Below are positions 49,001 to 64,000 of a stretch of DNA of 64,000 bases, piece after piece. Source of the stretch: Metridium senile (taxonomy: Eukaryota > Cnidaria > Anthozoa > Actiniaria > Metridiidae); contig OX459107.1 in NCBI GenBank assembly GCA_949775045.1, forward strand, positions 9,233,250 to 9,297,249. The letters are read 5' to 3'. The position numbers were made by a program, and so were the translations under genes. The notes under the pieces were generated by a model. The model had not been told where the DNA came from, did no database searches, and worked only from the letters and a program-made list of their open reading frames with translations. Position 1 is the first letter of the stretch. Each line of letters begins with the position of its first letter.

Positions 49001-52000
49001 AGAAGGCAAGTAAGAAAAGAGAAGAGAAAAGTAAATGGAAAGTAAAAAAACAAGAGAGAGGATGAAGAGAAGAGAAGAGAAAAGAAGAGAAGAGAAGAGA
49101 AGAGATGGGAAGAGATGTGAAGAGATGGGAAGGGAAGGAAAGAGGAAAAACAAGTTCTAAAGTGTATTTTACCATCACTGACAAGCTTCTCATAAGCACT
49201 GATTGCATCTTGTGGTTTCATTTTTGAAATAACAACTAAAAAAAACATGAAACATCATTAATATACAATTCTGCAATAAATGAACAAAAAATGTTACTTC
49301 TTACCTTTGAGATCTGCTTCAGTTTGTATAGAATCACTATCATTTGATTTCTCCCATGCCTAAGGAACACAAGAAATTAATTATATATACATATGTAGTA
49401 TATACATATCAAGGTGAAGAGTTTTAAAGTCAGGGTTTTTTTGTGCCTGGGTTTGAAATAGAGTAAGCATTTTCAGCAAAAAACAGATAATAGAAACATA
49501 ATCCCATTTTTTATGACTATGATTCATCAGTCACAATTGCATAGGAACAGACAAAAAGGTCTGATTTCCACCTGGTCTTCACCTGATTTCCATTCTAACT
49601 CTGGCCCAGAATATAAGAATCTGAAGCTGAAGCAAATGGCTAATTACTAAACCAGCTATCTACCATCTACCTCTGATGAAAGGCTTAAAGTGCCTATAAA
49701 CCCTGACAGTTTGCTATTTCTATTATAAGTGCTGGTCCTAAATAACAATTTTCCAGAAGAATAAAATACTGCAATAAAAAATGTGCATTTTATAGCAGTT
49801 TGAATATGCCCAAAAAGTGTTGTTTGGGCTTCCTGTGTAAAAAAATCGGAGTTTATTGATATGAGCTGGTGACAATATCAATGACGTACTGTCTGGGATA
49901 GAAACTATTGAAACTTGCAAAACGCTATCCCGGACACTACGTCATCGATATTGTCACCAGCTCATATCAATAAACTCCGATTTTTTACACAGGAAGCCCA
50001 AATAACACATATTCAAACCGCTATAAAATGCACAGTTTTTATCGCAGTATTTTATTCTTCTGTAAAATTGTTATTTAGGACCAGTACTTTTAATAGAAAT
50101 AGCAACCAGCCATAGGCACTTTAAAGCTCAAGACGCCAGTAAAGTTAAGTCAACATTTTTATGGTGTTATAAATTTCATTATATTACCAACAGGTTCCCA
50201 TTTAAATCTGTACTTTCCCATTTAAATCTGTACTTATGCAAATTAAATTGATGTGTGCTAAACACACAGATCAACCAATCAGAGAAGTTCACTTTAGAAA
50301 TAATATACTCTGATTGGTTGATCTGTGTGTTTAGCACACATCAACACAATTTGCATAAGTACAGATTTAAATGGGAAAGTACAGATTTAAATGGGAACCT
50401 GTTTACCTATCATTTTTATCGACGCAGCTTATACTAGTTGACTTGCTAGTTTCCATTTAGATTTCTCAAACTCATTAATAATTCATTATCTCAGGGACCA
50501 ATATAAACTTTGCATTTCAGTTACATGCATAGGTCTTGATACTTCAGACACTGATCAAGACACTGACTATAAATTTGTTAACTTTTAGCCTCATGAGATT
50601 CAAAAACAAAATAATTATTACATAAAAAATTCATACAATACATATCTAATCAAAGCTTGACCTGATTCTACTTATGGCATATGATTTTAACTGACATTAA
50701 TATCTTAACGATAATTGCAAGTCACTTACTGGTTCTGGCTGTCTCATTGGAAACATTTGCGGATATTTCTGTAAAACAAACTCTGCTGCTTTGTACCCTG
50801 ACACACGGGCAGCTTTACACTCTTCCTGGTGACCAGCAAACAAAATCAATCAATGAATGGATGAATGAATGCATGAATATATGAATCAATGAATGGATGG
50901 ATGAATATATGAATGAATGAATGGATGAATTAATGGATGGATGCATGAATATATGAATGAATAGATGAATGAATAAATCAGTAAATGGATGAATGAATGA
51001 ATGAATGCATGAATGAATGAATGCATGAATACATGAATGAATGAATGGATGGATGAATGCATGAATAAATGAATTAATGGATGATTAAATGGACATATGA
51101 ATGAATAAATGAATAGAACATATGAATGAGTGAATGATAACTAAATGAATGAATGAATAAATGAATGAAGTAATATATGAATGAAGGAATAAGTGAATAA
51201 ATAAATGAATGAATACACAAATGAATAAATAAATATATGAATGAGCAAATGAATAAACGAATAAATGAATTATATGAATAAATTCATGAGTGAATAAATA
51301 AATGAATGAATAATTGAGTGAATGAGTGAGCAATTAGTAAAAAAATATAATAGGATATAAAATGGATGAGTGAATAAATAATTAGATGAATAAATAAATA
51401 AATAAACAAATACAAAAATAAATGAATTAATGAACAAACAAACAACAAAGAGATGTATGGATAAGTAGATGTATGAAGTACAAACCCTTTTTCTTGTTGA
51501 CTTTGGATATAAAAATAAATCTTCATAGAGCTCTCTGGGTGGTGCTAAAGCTGTCTGAAGTAACAAACAAACAAAGTCACAATAAAATGGAATGTTTGCT
51601 TTATTTGTTTCACATCTTGAATAGGGTTAACCACATTCACATGATTTACTTATACAAAACAACTATAACAAATAAATAGATAAATTCCTGTATACAGAAC
51701 GGCTGCTCGATCATAATGTATATATTTAATACTCATTACTTATAAAATTCATGAATAATTAATGAGAATTTTACAAAAGAAATCACATCCATTGCGAGTT
51801 CTGTAAATCTCATACAGATATTGTCCTTATTTGCATCAGTTCCAACTTCAATTTTCTCGGCCACATTTACTTTTATCTTGACAATTTTAGTAAAATATGA
51901 AAAAACTTACATTGGACTTTCATGCAAAAGTACTATACAGTATTCATGGCATAGTTCCAAATACTATGAAAATAGCAAACGTTATACCTATACACAAAAA

Positions 52001-55000
52001 AGACTCTAAATTTTCTTTATCAAACTACCGTCCAATCTCACTACTTTCTATATTTAGTAAATTACTTGAAAAGCTTATGGCAAATCGTTTAACAGTATTT
52101 TTAGAAAAAAATAAGATTTTATTTGAAAATCAGTTTGGTTTTCGTAGTAAACACTCCACTGATTATGCCATTCTTAGCATTGTAGACAAAATACAAACTG
52201 CAATAGATGATTCAGACTATTCTTGTGGTCTTTTTCTAGACCTCAGTAAGGCGTTTGATACCGTCAACCATGATATACTAATAGAAAAACTTGAATATTA
52301 CGGAATCAGAGGCATTGCTAAGACATGGTTTACATCTTATATTTATAATCGCAAACAATTCGTCACCATTAAAAATTTTAATTCTGAGCTAGCAACAGTC
52401 AGAACAGGAATTCCACAAGGCTCTGTGCTTGGACCAATTTTGTTCTTAATCTATATAAACGATTTTCATCTTTGCTCTTCTCTGTTTGAGTTTCACTTAT
52501 TTGCAGATGACGCTAACTTATTCTATAGAAATAAAAACATAAACGTCCTACAACAAAACATAAACGCCAAATTAAATAAAGTTCACTTATGGTTATATAC
52601 TAATAAACTATCACTCAACATTCAAAAGTCTAATTTTGTTTTATTTCATTCACGGCAAAAGAAAATCAACTCAAACTTTGAGCTTAAACTAAACAACAAA
52701 TTGATAAAACAAGAAAAAAGTATCAGATATTTAGGCATCTACATAGATAGTAATCTGTCGTGGAAAGATCATGTCGAATATATATCCAAAAAAATCAAAA
52801 AGAATATAGGAATACTATCGAAATTACGATACTATATCAACACTCCTGTTCTTGTAAATCTTTACTATGCACTTATTTACCCATTTCTGATTTACGGAAT
52901 TTTGGCTTGGGGTCATACTTATCAAACAACTTTACAGCCAATAATTGTATTGCAAAAGAAGGCTCTGCGACTAATCAACTTTTCACGTTTTGATGCTCAT
53001 ACAAGTCCTATTTTTAAAAACTTAAATATTCTCAAACTACCAGATCTTGTAGACTATTGCACTTCAATATTCATGTTCAAATTCAAAAGTAATGACTTAC
53101 CATGTAATTTTCATAATTTTTTCACTCATGTTACTAAGGTGCATAGCTATCAAACAAGATCAGCATCAAAACAAAATCTATACTTACCAAAAGCAAAAAC
53201 AAATTATGGCAAATTCAACATTAAATTTGTAGGCAGTAAAATCTGGAACTCTCTTGAGGAAAATGTAAGAAATTCTTCTTTCAAAAAATTTAAAGCTTGT
53301 GTTAAAGAAAAATTATTGTATACTTACTAATGACTCTTCTACTAGAAATTATCTGTTTTTGATTTTTTGCCATAACTTTGTAGTTTGTATTTGTGTGCGT
53401 GTGTCTGTATATGTATGCGTCTTTTTTTTATTATTATTTTTTTTTTGTGTGCTTATAATATAAATTAATTCATTTATTATAAAGTCACTTTCTTCTATCT
53501 ACAATAATAAACTATCAACAGATAATGGTCCTAACACCTTATTAACTCTTTAGTTATTGGTTAGGATCAATACCTAAAACTATACCTTTTCAATTTTATA
53601 TATTATTATAAAAACGTTGTAAATATTTCATGCAAGGTAAAAATAAACTATATTGTTGTTGTTGTTGTGTATTCAAGTATGATCTGTATGCGTTATTACA
53701 TACAGATCGGCCACTCATGTTGTGTATATTATTTCATACTTACAGGTTGTACGGTTCTTGCTAATGCCTTTAGTACAGCTAGTGGATCCCTGTAATATGA
53801 AAAGAAATTAATCAACCAATTGTATCAATCAGTCATTCAAAAACTATAGTCAATCAACTATCTATTCAATCAACTTGTCAATCAATCAGTCACTCAATCA
53901 ATCATTCATTAACTGTAGTCAATCAACTATCTATTCAATTAACTGTCACCAGGGTCCAAAAGTAACTTTTGACACAACCATGTTTGAGAATTTAGGCGTC
54001 CAGAGGAAAATTATTATTGTTTTGAAGACCACAAGGAATTTTGAACAAGATCCGAAAAATGGTTGGTCAGCGGCAAAATGCCCACAGCAGTCACCATGGC
54101 CAGGGTAAAACAAGATGGCGGAAAAACAAGATGGCGGGCGATTTGACGAAGAATGCTATGTGACGCTGTTTTTCTTTTATCTTGCAGTTTTTGAAGTTCA
54201 AAACAGGAGATCAATTTTAGGAAATCTTCATGTCATTTGCTTCGAAAAAAAAATCTACATCATCAGCTGGACAACCATTTTCGAAATCCAGGTGTCCATG
54301 GAAAATTCTAGTCACCCCTGATGACCGGACGACCATTAATTTCGAACCCTGAGTCACTCAATTAATCAATCATTAATTTACTGTCAGTCTGCAGTCAGTC
54401 AGTCAATCAATCAATCATTCATTAACTGTAGTCAATCAACTATCTATTCAATTAACTTGTCAATCAGTCATGCAGTCACTCAATCAATCATTTCTATACT
54501 GTCAGTCTGCAGTCAGTCAAAGTTTAAAAGTATTTTTATTCAAGTCTAACTGCTCACCTTTTCTGTGATACATCATAATTTACTACAAAACCTTTATAAA
54601 CAAAAAACAGTGAATAAATATAACAACTCATCACCATCATATTTATCATCATGAATCATTAACATCAATATCAACACCTCTACTATCATCAATCATCATC
54701 ATCATCATTATAATAACATTATCTAACCATCATCATCATCATCATCATCATTATGAGACGTGTGATTGTGATTAAAATCAAGCAGATCATCCTACCAGAT
54801 TCTATAATGTCTGTCTGTTTTTCGGACAAATTAGAATTTGTTGCAACACTCCTGAAAGACAAATATAATATTTTAATAGCAATTTTAAACCACTCTGTCT
54901 TCAATAATGAAGTTTAAAAATACTTACTCATTAACTGACATAGACATTTAATTTATTTGGTACCTCTTATGATATATTTTACAATACACTGTTATTATTT

Positions 55001-55402
55001 TTACCAGGAATTTAGGTACAGGCTGTCTATATAAATAAATGAGAAGTTAACCTAGATAGACAGCTGACTTAATTTCCTACTTGCTTACTATACTTACTTA
55101 CTTGCTTGGAGCTTACTTACTTATCCAGTAACTTACTTACTTACATACTTACATACTTACTTACTTACTTACTTAAAATAATCTTAATAGTCCTGCACGT
55201 CTCACTGCACGTGAGAAGTAAAGTCACATTTTCACGTAAATTTTATAGCTATTTTCACCTGTTTTACTTAAAATGTTTAACATGTCTTCTTAAAACAAAG
55301 TTAACTAGCATATCCGATGACTACTTACCTAAGAACTGAATACGGCACGCGAAATCTACTCAATCTTCGAGACAAATTTGCAGCACTACTCATGGCCGCC
55401 AT
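29916..55402 (-). CDS. PTCD3: PTCD3 / mS39, mitoribosomal small-subunit PPR protein
   Basis: PPR protein of the mitochondrial 28S subunit near the mRNA entry region. 30 exons, minus strand: 55329-55402, 54796-54851, 54558-54591, 53744-53789, 51486-51554, 50730-50825, 49305-49359, 49173-49235, 48852-48931, 46976-47056, 46346-46377, 45886-45973, 45731-45791, 44806-44888, 44172-44220, 43555-43650, 42649-42723, 42096-42203, 41479-41507, 40748-40845, 40453-40534, 40195-40285, 37064-37146, 36340-36404, 35877-35945, 35369-35410, 33896-33959, 32887-32981, 32438-32478, 29916-29920. Total 2010 nt, 669 aa; human PTCD3 is about 690 aa. Phase closes at every GT-AG junction. Family matches, from memory of the human protein: VVVSLETKNELLDLVGFYG, NYAEKLFSSMEEKN, EPSLATYSLLLR, PPR-like TYNALL repeats, DEAVKVFELMAKYGYL. 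The N-terminus MAAMSSAANLSRRLSRFRVP looks like a mitochondrial presequence. Exon 10 is acidic/Ser-rich. The last exon adds only one base of coding plus the stop, so the C-terminus is the least certain part. Confidence 0.94.
30236..30451. mobile_element. TA-flanked inverted-repeat element
   Basis: Inverted blocks TAGAAATCGTTTATTGTTCG and CGAATAATAAACAATTTCTA, with imperfect outer ends AGTGCGAATCGAAAAACC and GGTTTTTTGGACT. Lies in PTCD3 intron 29. Confidence 0.6.
30832..31733. mobile_element. ~900-bp inverted-repeat element with inner hairpin
   Basis: Outer arms carry AATTGCCCTATTTCATTATG and GTGAAATAGGGCAATTATG. Within, 31372-31535 forms a second inverted repeat (ACATGGTTTCTCGTTCAATT, then TTTTTCAAAGAG and complements) centred near 31455. 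It contains GTGTAACACAGTGCA tandem copies and a GC-rich GAGCGCGCGC stretch. No transposase frame seen. Confidence 0.6.
31804..32010. mobile_element. Family C MITE, copy 3
   Basis: Ends ACAGTAAGTACACTCAAACC and GGTTCGAGTATCCTCACTGT are inverted. PTCD3 intron 29. Confidence 0.7.
32065..32349. mobile_element. Family A MITE, copy 4
   Basis: Family A arms around AAGTACACAAAGAATGTTGG and CCGACACCCTTTGCAGCTTT, ending ATTTTTGAAATAGGTG. TA flanks. PTCD3 intron 29. Confidence 0.75.
33000..33325 (-). repeat. Three partial tandem copies of PTCD3 exon 28 with a transposon end
   Basis: Upstream of the true exon 28 (32887-32981) lie three copies of its first ~44 nt, containing GTGTTTGAGTTGATGGCCAA or close variants. 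Each is joined to AATAATAAATGAAAGCCCCC and a C run. The first two keep a CCAACAG acceptor; the copy near 33170-33215 has lost one base in AAAGTGTTTGAG. The third (near 33290-33322) breaks at the acceptor. The transposon-end block matches the ends of the element at 35585-35860. Confidence 0.85.
34124..34304. mobile_element. Inverted-repeat element ending TTTACAGCA / TGCTGTAAA
   Basis: Arms carry TGTATTTGCATACTTTTGT and ACGAAAGTATGCGAATACAT, plus GTGACCACTGATAATG and its approximate complement. PTCD3 intron 26. Confidence 0.65.
34433..34985. mobile_element. Inverted-repeat element ending in GTTGATCATCTAGAAATGG
   Basis: Left ATGTTGATCATCTAGAAATG and right CATTTCCAGATGATCAATGT are inverted. The interior (34680-34735) shares GAAGATAAAATTCATATCTC and CGCACGCCCATGTAA with 32565-32610. 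Confidence 0.6.
35165..35340 (-). mobile_element. tRNA-derived SINE, minus strand
   Basis: Minus strand: A-box TGGTCTAGTGGTCAG and B-box GGTTAGATTCC, followed by TTGTGTCCTTGGACAAGACA. The pol III box spacing is tRNA-like, but the body is not a functional tRNA. PTCD3 intron 26. Confidence 0.75.
35585..35860. mobile_element. G-run inverted-terminal element (GGGGCTTTCATTTATTA ends)
   Basis: Left GAGGGGCTCATTTATTAGTG then a 22-base G run; right C-rich then CACTAATAAATGAAAGCCCC. One end matches the block duplicated with PTCD3 exon 28 copies at 33000-33325. PTCD3 intron 25. Confidence 0.6.
36454..36550. mobile_element. Family D palindromic element, copy 1 (TSD TAGA)
   Basis: Inverted ends AACAGGTTCCCATTTAAATC and GATTTAAATGGGAACCTGTT. 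TAGA is duplicated at 36450-36453 and 36551-36554. 97 bp. PTCD3 intron 23. Confidence 0.85.
37190..37640. repeat. (ATC)n microsatellite with ~120-bp higher-order repeat
   Basis: ATC/ATT repeats in which a block with TTGTATTGTTATCATTATCA and ATTAGTTGTTATTATTATAA recurs three times at about 120-bp spacing. PTCD3 intron 22. Confidence 0.85.
37827..40204 (-). repeat. 34-bp minisatellite, ~70 copies, each containing a 5' splice site
   Basis: On the PTCD3 strand each unit reads TTTTATCAAG then GTAAATTGATTGATAG then GATGGTGG. TTTTATCAAG is the last 10 nt of exon 22 and GTAAAT is its splice donor. The genuine exon-intron boundary (40195/40194) is the first unit, so the array starts at the exon edge. 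Frequent variants are one T-for-C in CAATCAAT, a G-for-C in CATCCTATC (concentrated in the exon-proximal kilobase), and a few CTTAATAAAA copies. Nearly every copy keeps GTAAAT. There are no intervening unique spacers. Confidence 0.95.
41222..41415. mobile_element. Inverted-repeat element (CGGCTAATGCGTTGC / GCAACACGTTAGCCG)
   Basis: Arms AGATCTTATCGGCTAATGCG and CGTTAGCCGATTAGGTCT, plus TTCCACCCAATTCAAATC and GATTGAATTGGGTGG-like complements. PTCD3 intron 19. Confidence 0.65.
41752..41885. mobile_element. Family B element, short copy
   Basis: Ends TCATAAACCCGTGAAACAAA and TCTCACAGGTTTATGAAAATC are imperfect inverted repeats matching family B at 8240-8640 and 27125-27544. Confidence 0.5.
42925..43530. 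repeat. (ATC)n microsatellite in PTCD3 intron 16
   Basis: Long ATC array with variants and a tandem copy of ACAACCTGTTAATTATCTAA (at 43381 and 43453). It begins about 30 nt after the exon 16 donor. Asp-rich or His-rich frames are artefacts. Confidence 0.9.
43678..43937. mobile_element. Family H TA-flanked MITE
   Basis: Ends ACAGTGCGACTACTGAAACC and GGTTTCAGTAGTCGAACTGT are inverted and TA-flanked. A copy of the interior, without the exact ends, is at 62740-62930. PTCD3 intron 15. Confidence 0.75.
44523..44727. mobile_element. Family D palindromic element, copy 2 (TSD CTAT)
   Basis: Family D ends AACAGGTTCCCATTTA and TAAATGGGAACCTGTT. CTAT is duplicated at 44519-44522 and 44728-44731. The interior arms carry GATCAACCAATCAGAG and complement. 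PTCD3 intron 14. Confidence 0.85.
45205..45330 (+). mobile_element. tRNA-derived SINE fragment, plus strand
   Basis: Contains GGTCATGGGTTCAAATCCCG, an intact B-box with flanking T-arm-like pairing, followed by a CCCGAA...TTCGGG hairpin. The 5' half with the A-box is not convincing. PTCD3 intron 13. Confidence 0.65.
47099..48066. mobile_element. Mutator-like non-autonomous element
   Basis: Terminal inverted repeats of about 90 bp beginning AGTYTCCCCCGCAGCCG and including CACAAACGGCTGCTCACTC. Flanks are TGAATGACGT and TGAATGATGT, a 10-bp duplication with one mismatch (2 bp of offset on the right). Long TIRs plus a 9-11 bp duplication suggest a MULE. The 790-bp interior has only short frames and no transposase motif. 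PTCD3 intron 9. Confidence 0.7.
48110..48775. repeat. (GAT/AATGATGATG)n microsatellite
   Basis: GATGATGGTAAT repeats across 650 bp in PTCD3 intron 9. Met-rich and His-rich frames are artefacts. Confidence 0.92.
48975..49145. repeat. Polypurine GAAGA-type repeat in PTCD3 intron 8
   Basis: AGAGAAGAGAAGAGAAG-type purine tract. On the PTCD3 strand it is a long pyrimidine tract upstream of exon 9. Confidence 0.8.
49688..50125. mobile_element. ~440-bp foldback element, two ~200-bp arms
   Basis: Arms start AAGTGCCTATAAACCC and end complementary ATAGGCACTTT. They include GGGCTTCCTGTGTAAAAAA and ATATGAGCTGGTGACAATAT with complements around a centre near 49906. The high arm identity suggests a fairly recent origin. 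PTCD3 intron 6. A family E half-copy follows directly. Confidence 0.85.
50189..50403. mobile_element. Family D palindromic element, copy 3 (TSD TACC)
   Basis: Inverted ends AACAGGTTCCCATTTAAATC and complement. TACC is duplicated at 50185-50188 and 50404-50407. It splits a family E repeat whose halves lie at 50125-50188 and 50404-50455. 215 bp. PTCD3 intron 6. Confidence 0.88.
50850..51478. repeat. (ATGA)n-type degenerate microsatellite in PTCD3 intron 5
   Basis: GAATGAATAAATGAATGG-type tetranucleotide array. It occupies nearly the whole intron and begins about 8-20 nt after the exon 5 donor. Confidence 0.88.
51840..53672 (+). mobile_element. 5'-truncated non-LTR retrotransposon (LINE) in PTCD3 intron 4
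   Basis: Contains the reverse transcriptase frame at 51897-53330, a 340-bp 3' UTR and a tail ending TTGTTGTTGTTG after AAAATAAACTA. A microsatellite-like tail is typical of CR1/L2-type LINEs. No endonuclease domain remains. Inserted antisense to PTCD3. Confidence 0.85.
51897..53330 (+). CDS. LINE reverse transcriptase, 5'-truncated
   Basis: 477-codon uninterrupted frame from a non-LTR retrotransposon. It copies element RNA at the target site. Motifs in order: IANVIPIHKKD, NYRPISLLSIFSKLLEK, FGFRSKHST, LFLDLSKAFDTVNHDIL (RT motif A), TGIPQGSVLGPILFLIYIND (motif B), FADDANLF (catalytic FADD box), LGIYID, and a C-terminal thumb-like stretch. The first ATG is just the first one in the surviving frame. 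Upstream bases carry stops, so the apurinic endonuclease half is missing and the copy cannot mobilise on its own. The intact frame suggests recent insertion. Clade (jockey, CR1 or L2-like) is not certain. Confidence 0.9.
   Translation: MKKLTLDFHAKVLYSIHGIVPNTMKIANVIPIHKKDSKFSLSNYRPISLLSIFSKLLEKLMANRLTVFLEKNKILFENQFGFRSKHSTDYAILSIVDKIQTAIDDSDYSCGLFLDLSKAFDTVNHDILIEKLEYYGIRGIAKTWFTSYIYNRKQFVTIKNFNSELATVRTGIPQGSVLGPILFLIYINDFHLCSSLFEFHLFADDANLFYRNKNINVLQQNINAKLNKVHLWLYTNKLSLNIQKSNFVLFHSRQKKINSNFELKLNNKLIKQEKSIRYLGIYIDSNLSWKDHVEYISKKIKKNIGILSKLRYYINTPVLVNLYYALIYPFLIYGILAWGHTYQTTLQPIIVLQKKALRLINFSRFDAHTSPIFKNLNILKLPDLVDYCTSIFMFKFKSNDLPCNFHNFFTHVTKVHSYQTRSASKQNLYLPKAKTNYGKFNIKFVGSKIWNSLEENVRNSSFKKFKACVKEKLLYTY
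53815..54540. repeat. (CAAT)n-type repeat split by an inverted-end insertion
   Basis: TCAATCAATCAGTCACTCAA-type repeats at 53815-53950 and 54350-54530 flank a non-repetitive block at 53953-54350. That block starts CAGGGTCCAAAAGTAAC and ends TTCGAACCCTG, with two AAAACAAGATGGCGG copies inside. It looks like one transposon inserted in the microsatellite. PTCD3 intron 3. Confidence 0.6.
54655..54755. repeat. (ATC)n microsatellite in PTCD3 intron 2
   Basis: ATCATC runs about 45 nt downstream of the exon 2 donor. Confidence 0.75.
55080..55175. repeat. (TTAC)n microsatellite in PTCD3 intron 1
   Basis: ACTTACTTACTTACTTAC runs on the plus strand. On the PTCD3 strand they read GTAAGTAAGTAAG, so each 4-bp period is a potential GTAAGT donor. 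Confidence 0.8.
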
Positions 55403-55510
55403 GTTGATTTTACAGCTCTTCTCCAGTCCACGAAGAACATCCGTGTAGCGATGGGCTTCCTTTGTTGAGTTCGGAATGCCTTGTAAATTTTGTCCTCAGC
55501 CAACAAGAAA
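55403..55510. promoter_or_regulatory. Bidirectional PTCD3/CutC promoter region
   Basis: 108 bp separate the two divergent start codons, with no TATA box seen. Both 5' UTRs and the core promoter must fall in or overlap this interval, unless a noncoding first exon exists. A shared bidirectional promoter is the simplest reading. Confidence 0.65.
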
Positions 55511-63724
<8,214 letters not shown>

Positions 63725-63789
63725 GTATGCGATGTACATATATATGACTAGCTAGTTGCGGTTACATTTACGGAATTATATCAGTCTTT

Positions 63790-64000
63790 TGTTCTTCCAT
63801 TTATTTATTCGTTTATTTATACATTCGTGCAATCGTTTGTTCGTTCGTTCATTTATTTGTTCGCTCATTTGGTCGTTCGCTCATTTGTTCGCTCATTTGT
63901 TCATTTGCATGTTCGTTCATCCGATCGATCGATCGCTCATTTGTTCACTCATTCATTCATTTATTTATTCGTTCATTTATTCGTTCATTCATTCTTTCGT
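63790..64000. repeat. (TTCG/TTCA)n microsatellite at window end
   Basis: TTCGTTCATTTATTTGTTCG-type tetranucleotides that begin about 65 nt after the CutC exon 6 donor and continue off the window. Confidence 0.85.

Overview
This is a window of animal nuclear DNA, AT-rich and heavily loaded with repeats. It has spliced genes with GT-AG introns, many microsatellites, and dozens of short palindromic non-autonomous transposons. The transposon and SINE types recall those I know from cnidarian (anthozoan) genomes. That taxonomic call is inference: no marker gene settles it.

I reconstructed five protein genes by joining exons by hand, and reading phase is consistent at every junction. (1) 3018-10543, minus: a secreted matrix metalloproteinase with signal peptide, cysteine switch, HEIGHSLGLLH zinc site and four-bladed hemopexin domain (4 exons, 505 aa). 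(2) 19247-28802, plus: haspin, the histone H3-Thr3 kinase (11 exons, 847 aa). (3) 29916-55402, minus: PTCD3/mS39, a PPR protein of the mitochondrial small ribosomal subunit (30 exons, 669 aa). (4) 55511-63724, plus: a CutC-family copper-homeostasis gene whose last exons lie beyond the window. (5) 58026-59081, minus: an intronless GT31 beta-1,3-galactosyltransferase-like gene nested in a CutC intron. A 5'-truncated LINE reverse transcriptase (51897-53330, plus) sits in a PTCD3 intron.

Layout: 1-3017 holds repeats downstream of the metalloproteinase. 10544-19246 is an intergenic stretch of about 8.7 kb between the divergent metalloproteinase and haspin genes. It contains MITEs, microsatellites and a striking 1.7-kb inverted array of palindromic units (12490-14179). 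Haspin and PTCD3 converge, with facing poly(A) signals about 130 bp apart. PTCD3 and CutC are head-to-head, with start codons separated by 108 bp, so they probably share a bidirectional promoter.

The most unusual feature is a minisatellite of about 70 copies and 2.4 kb in PTCD3 intron 22 (37827-40204). Its 34-bp unit copies the last 10 nt of exon 22 plus the first 24 nt of the intron, so a good 5' splice site is tandemly repeated about 70 times directly behind the real one. Two further tandem duplications capture exon edges: the acceptor side of PTCD3 exon 28 (33000-33325) and the stop-codon end of haspin (28766-29420). Several other introns have tandem repeats starting within a few dozen bases of the 5' splice site. 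Target-site duplications could be read for several transposon families: 4 bp in three independent copies of one palindromic family, 8 bp for a G/C-run element, about 10 bp for a Mutator-like element and a small hairpin, and TA for several mariner-like MITEs.
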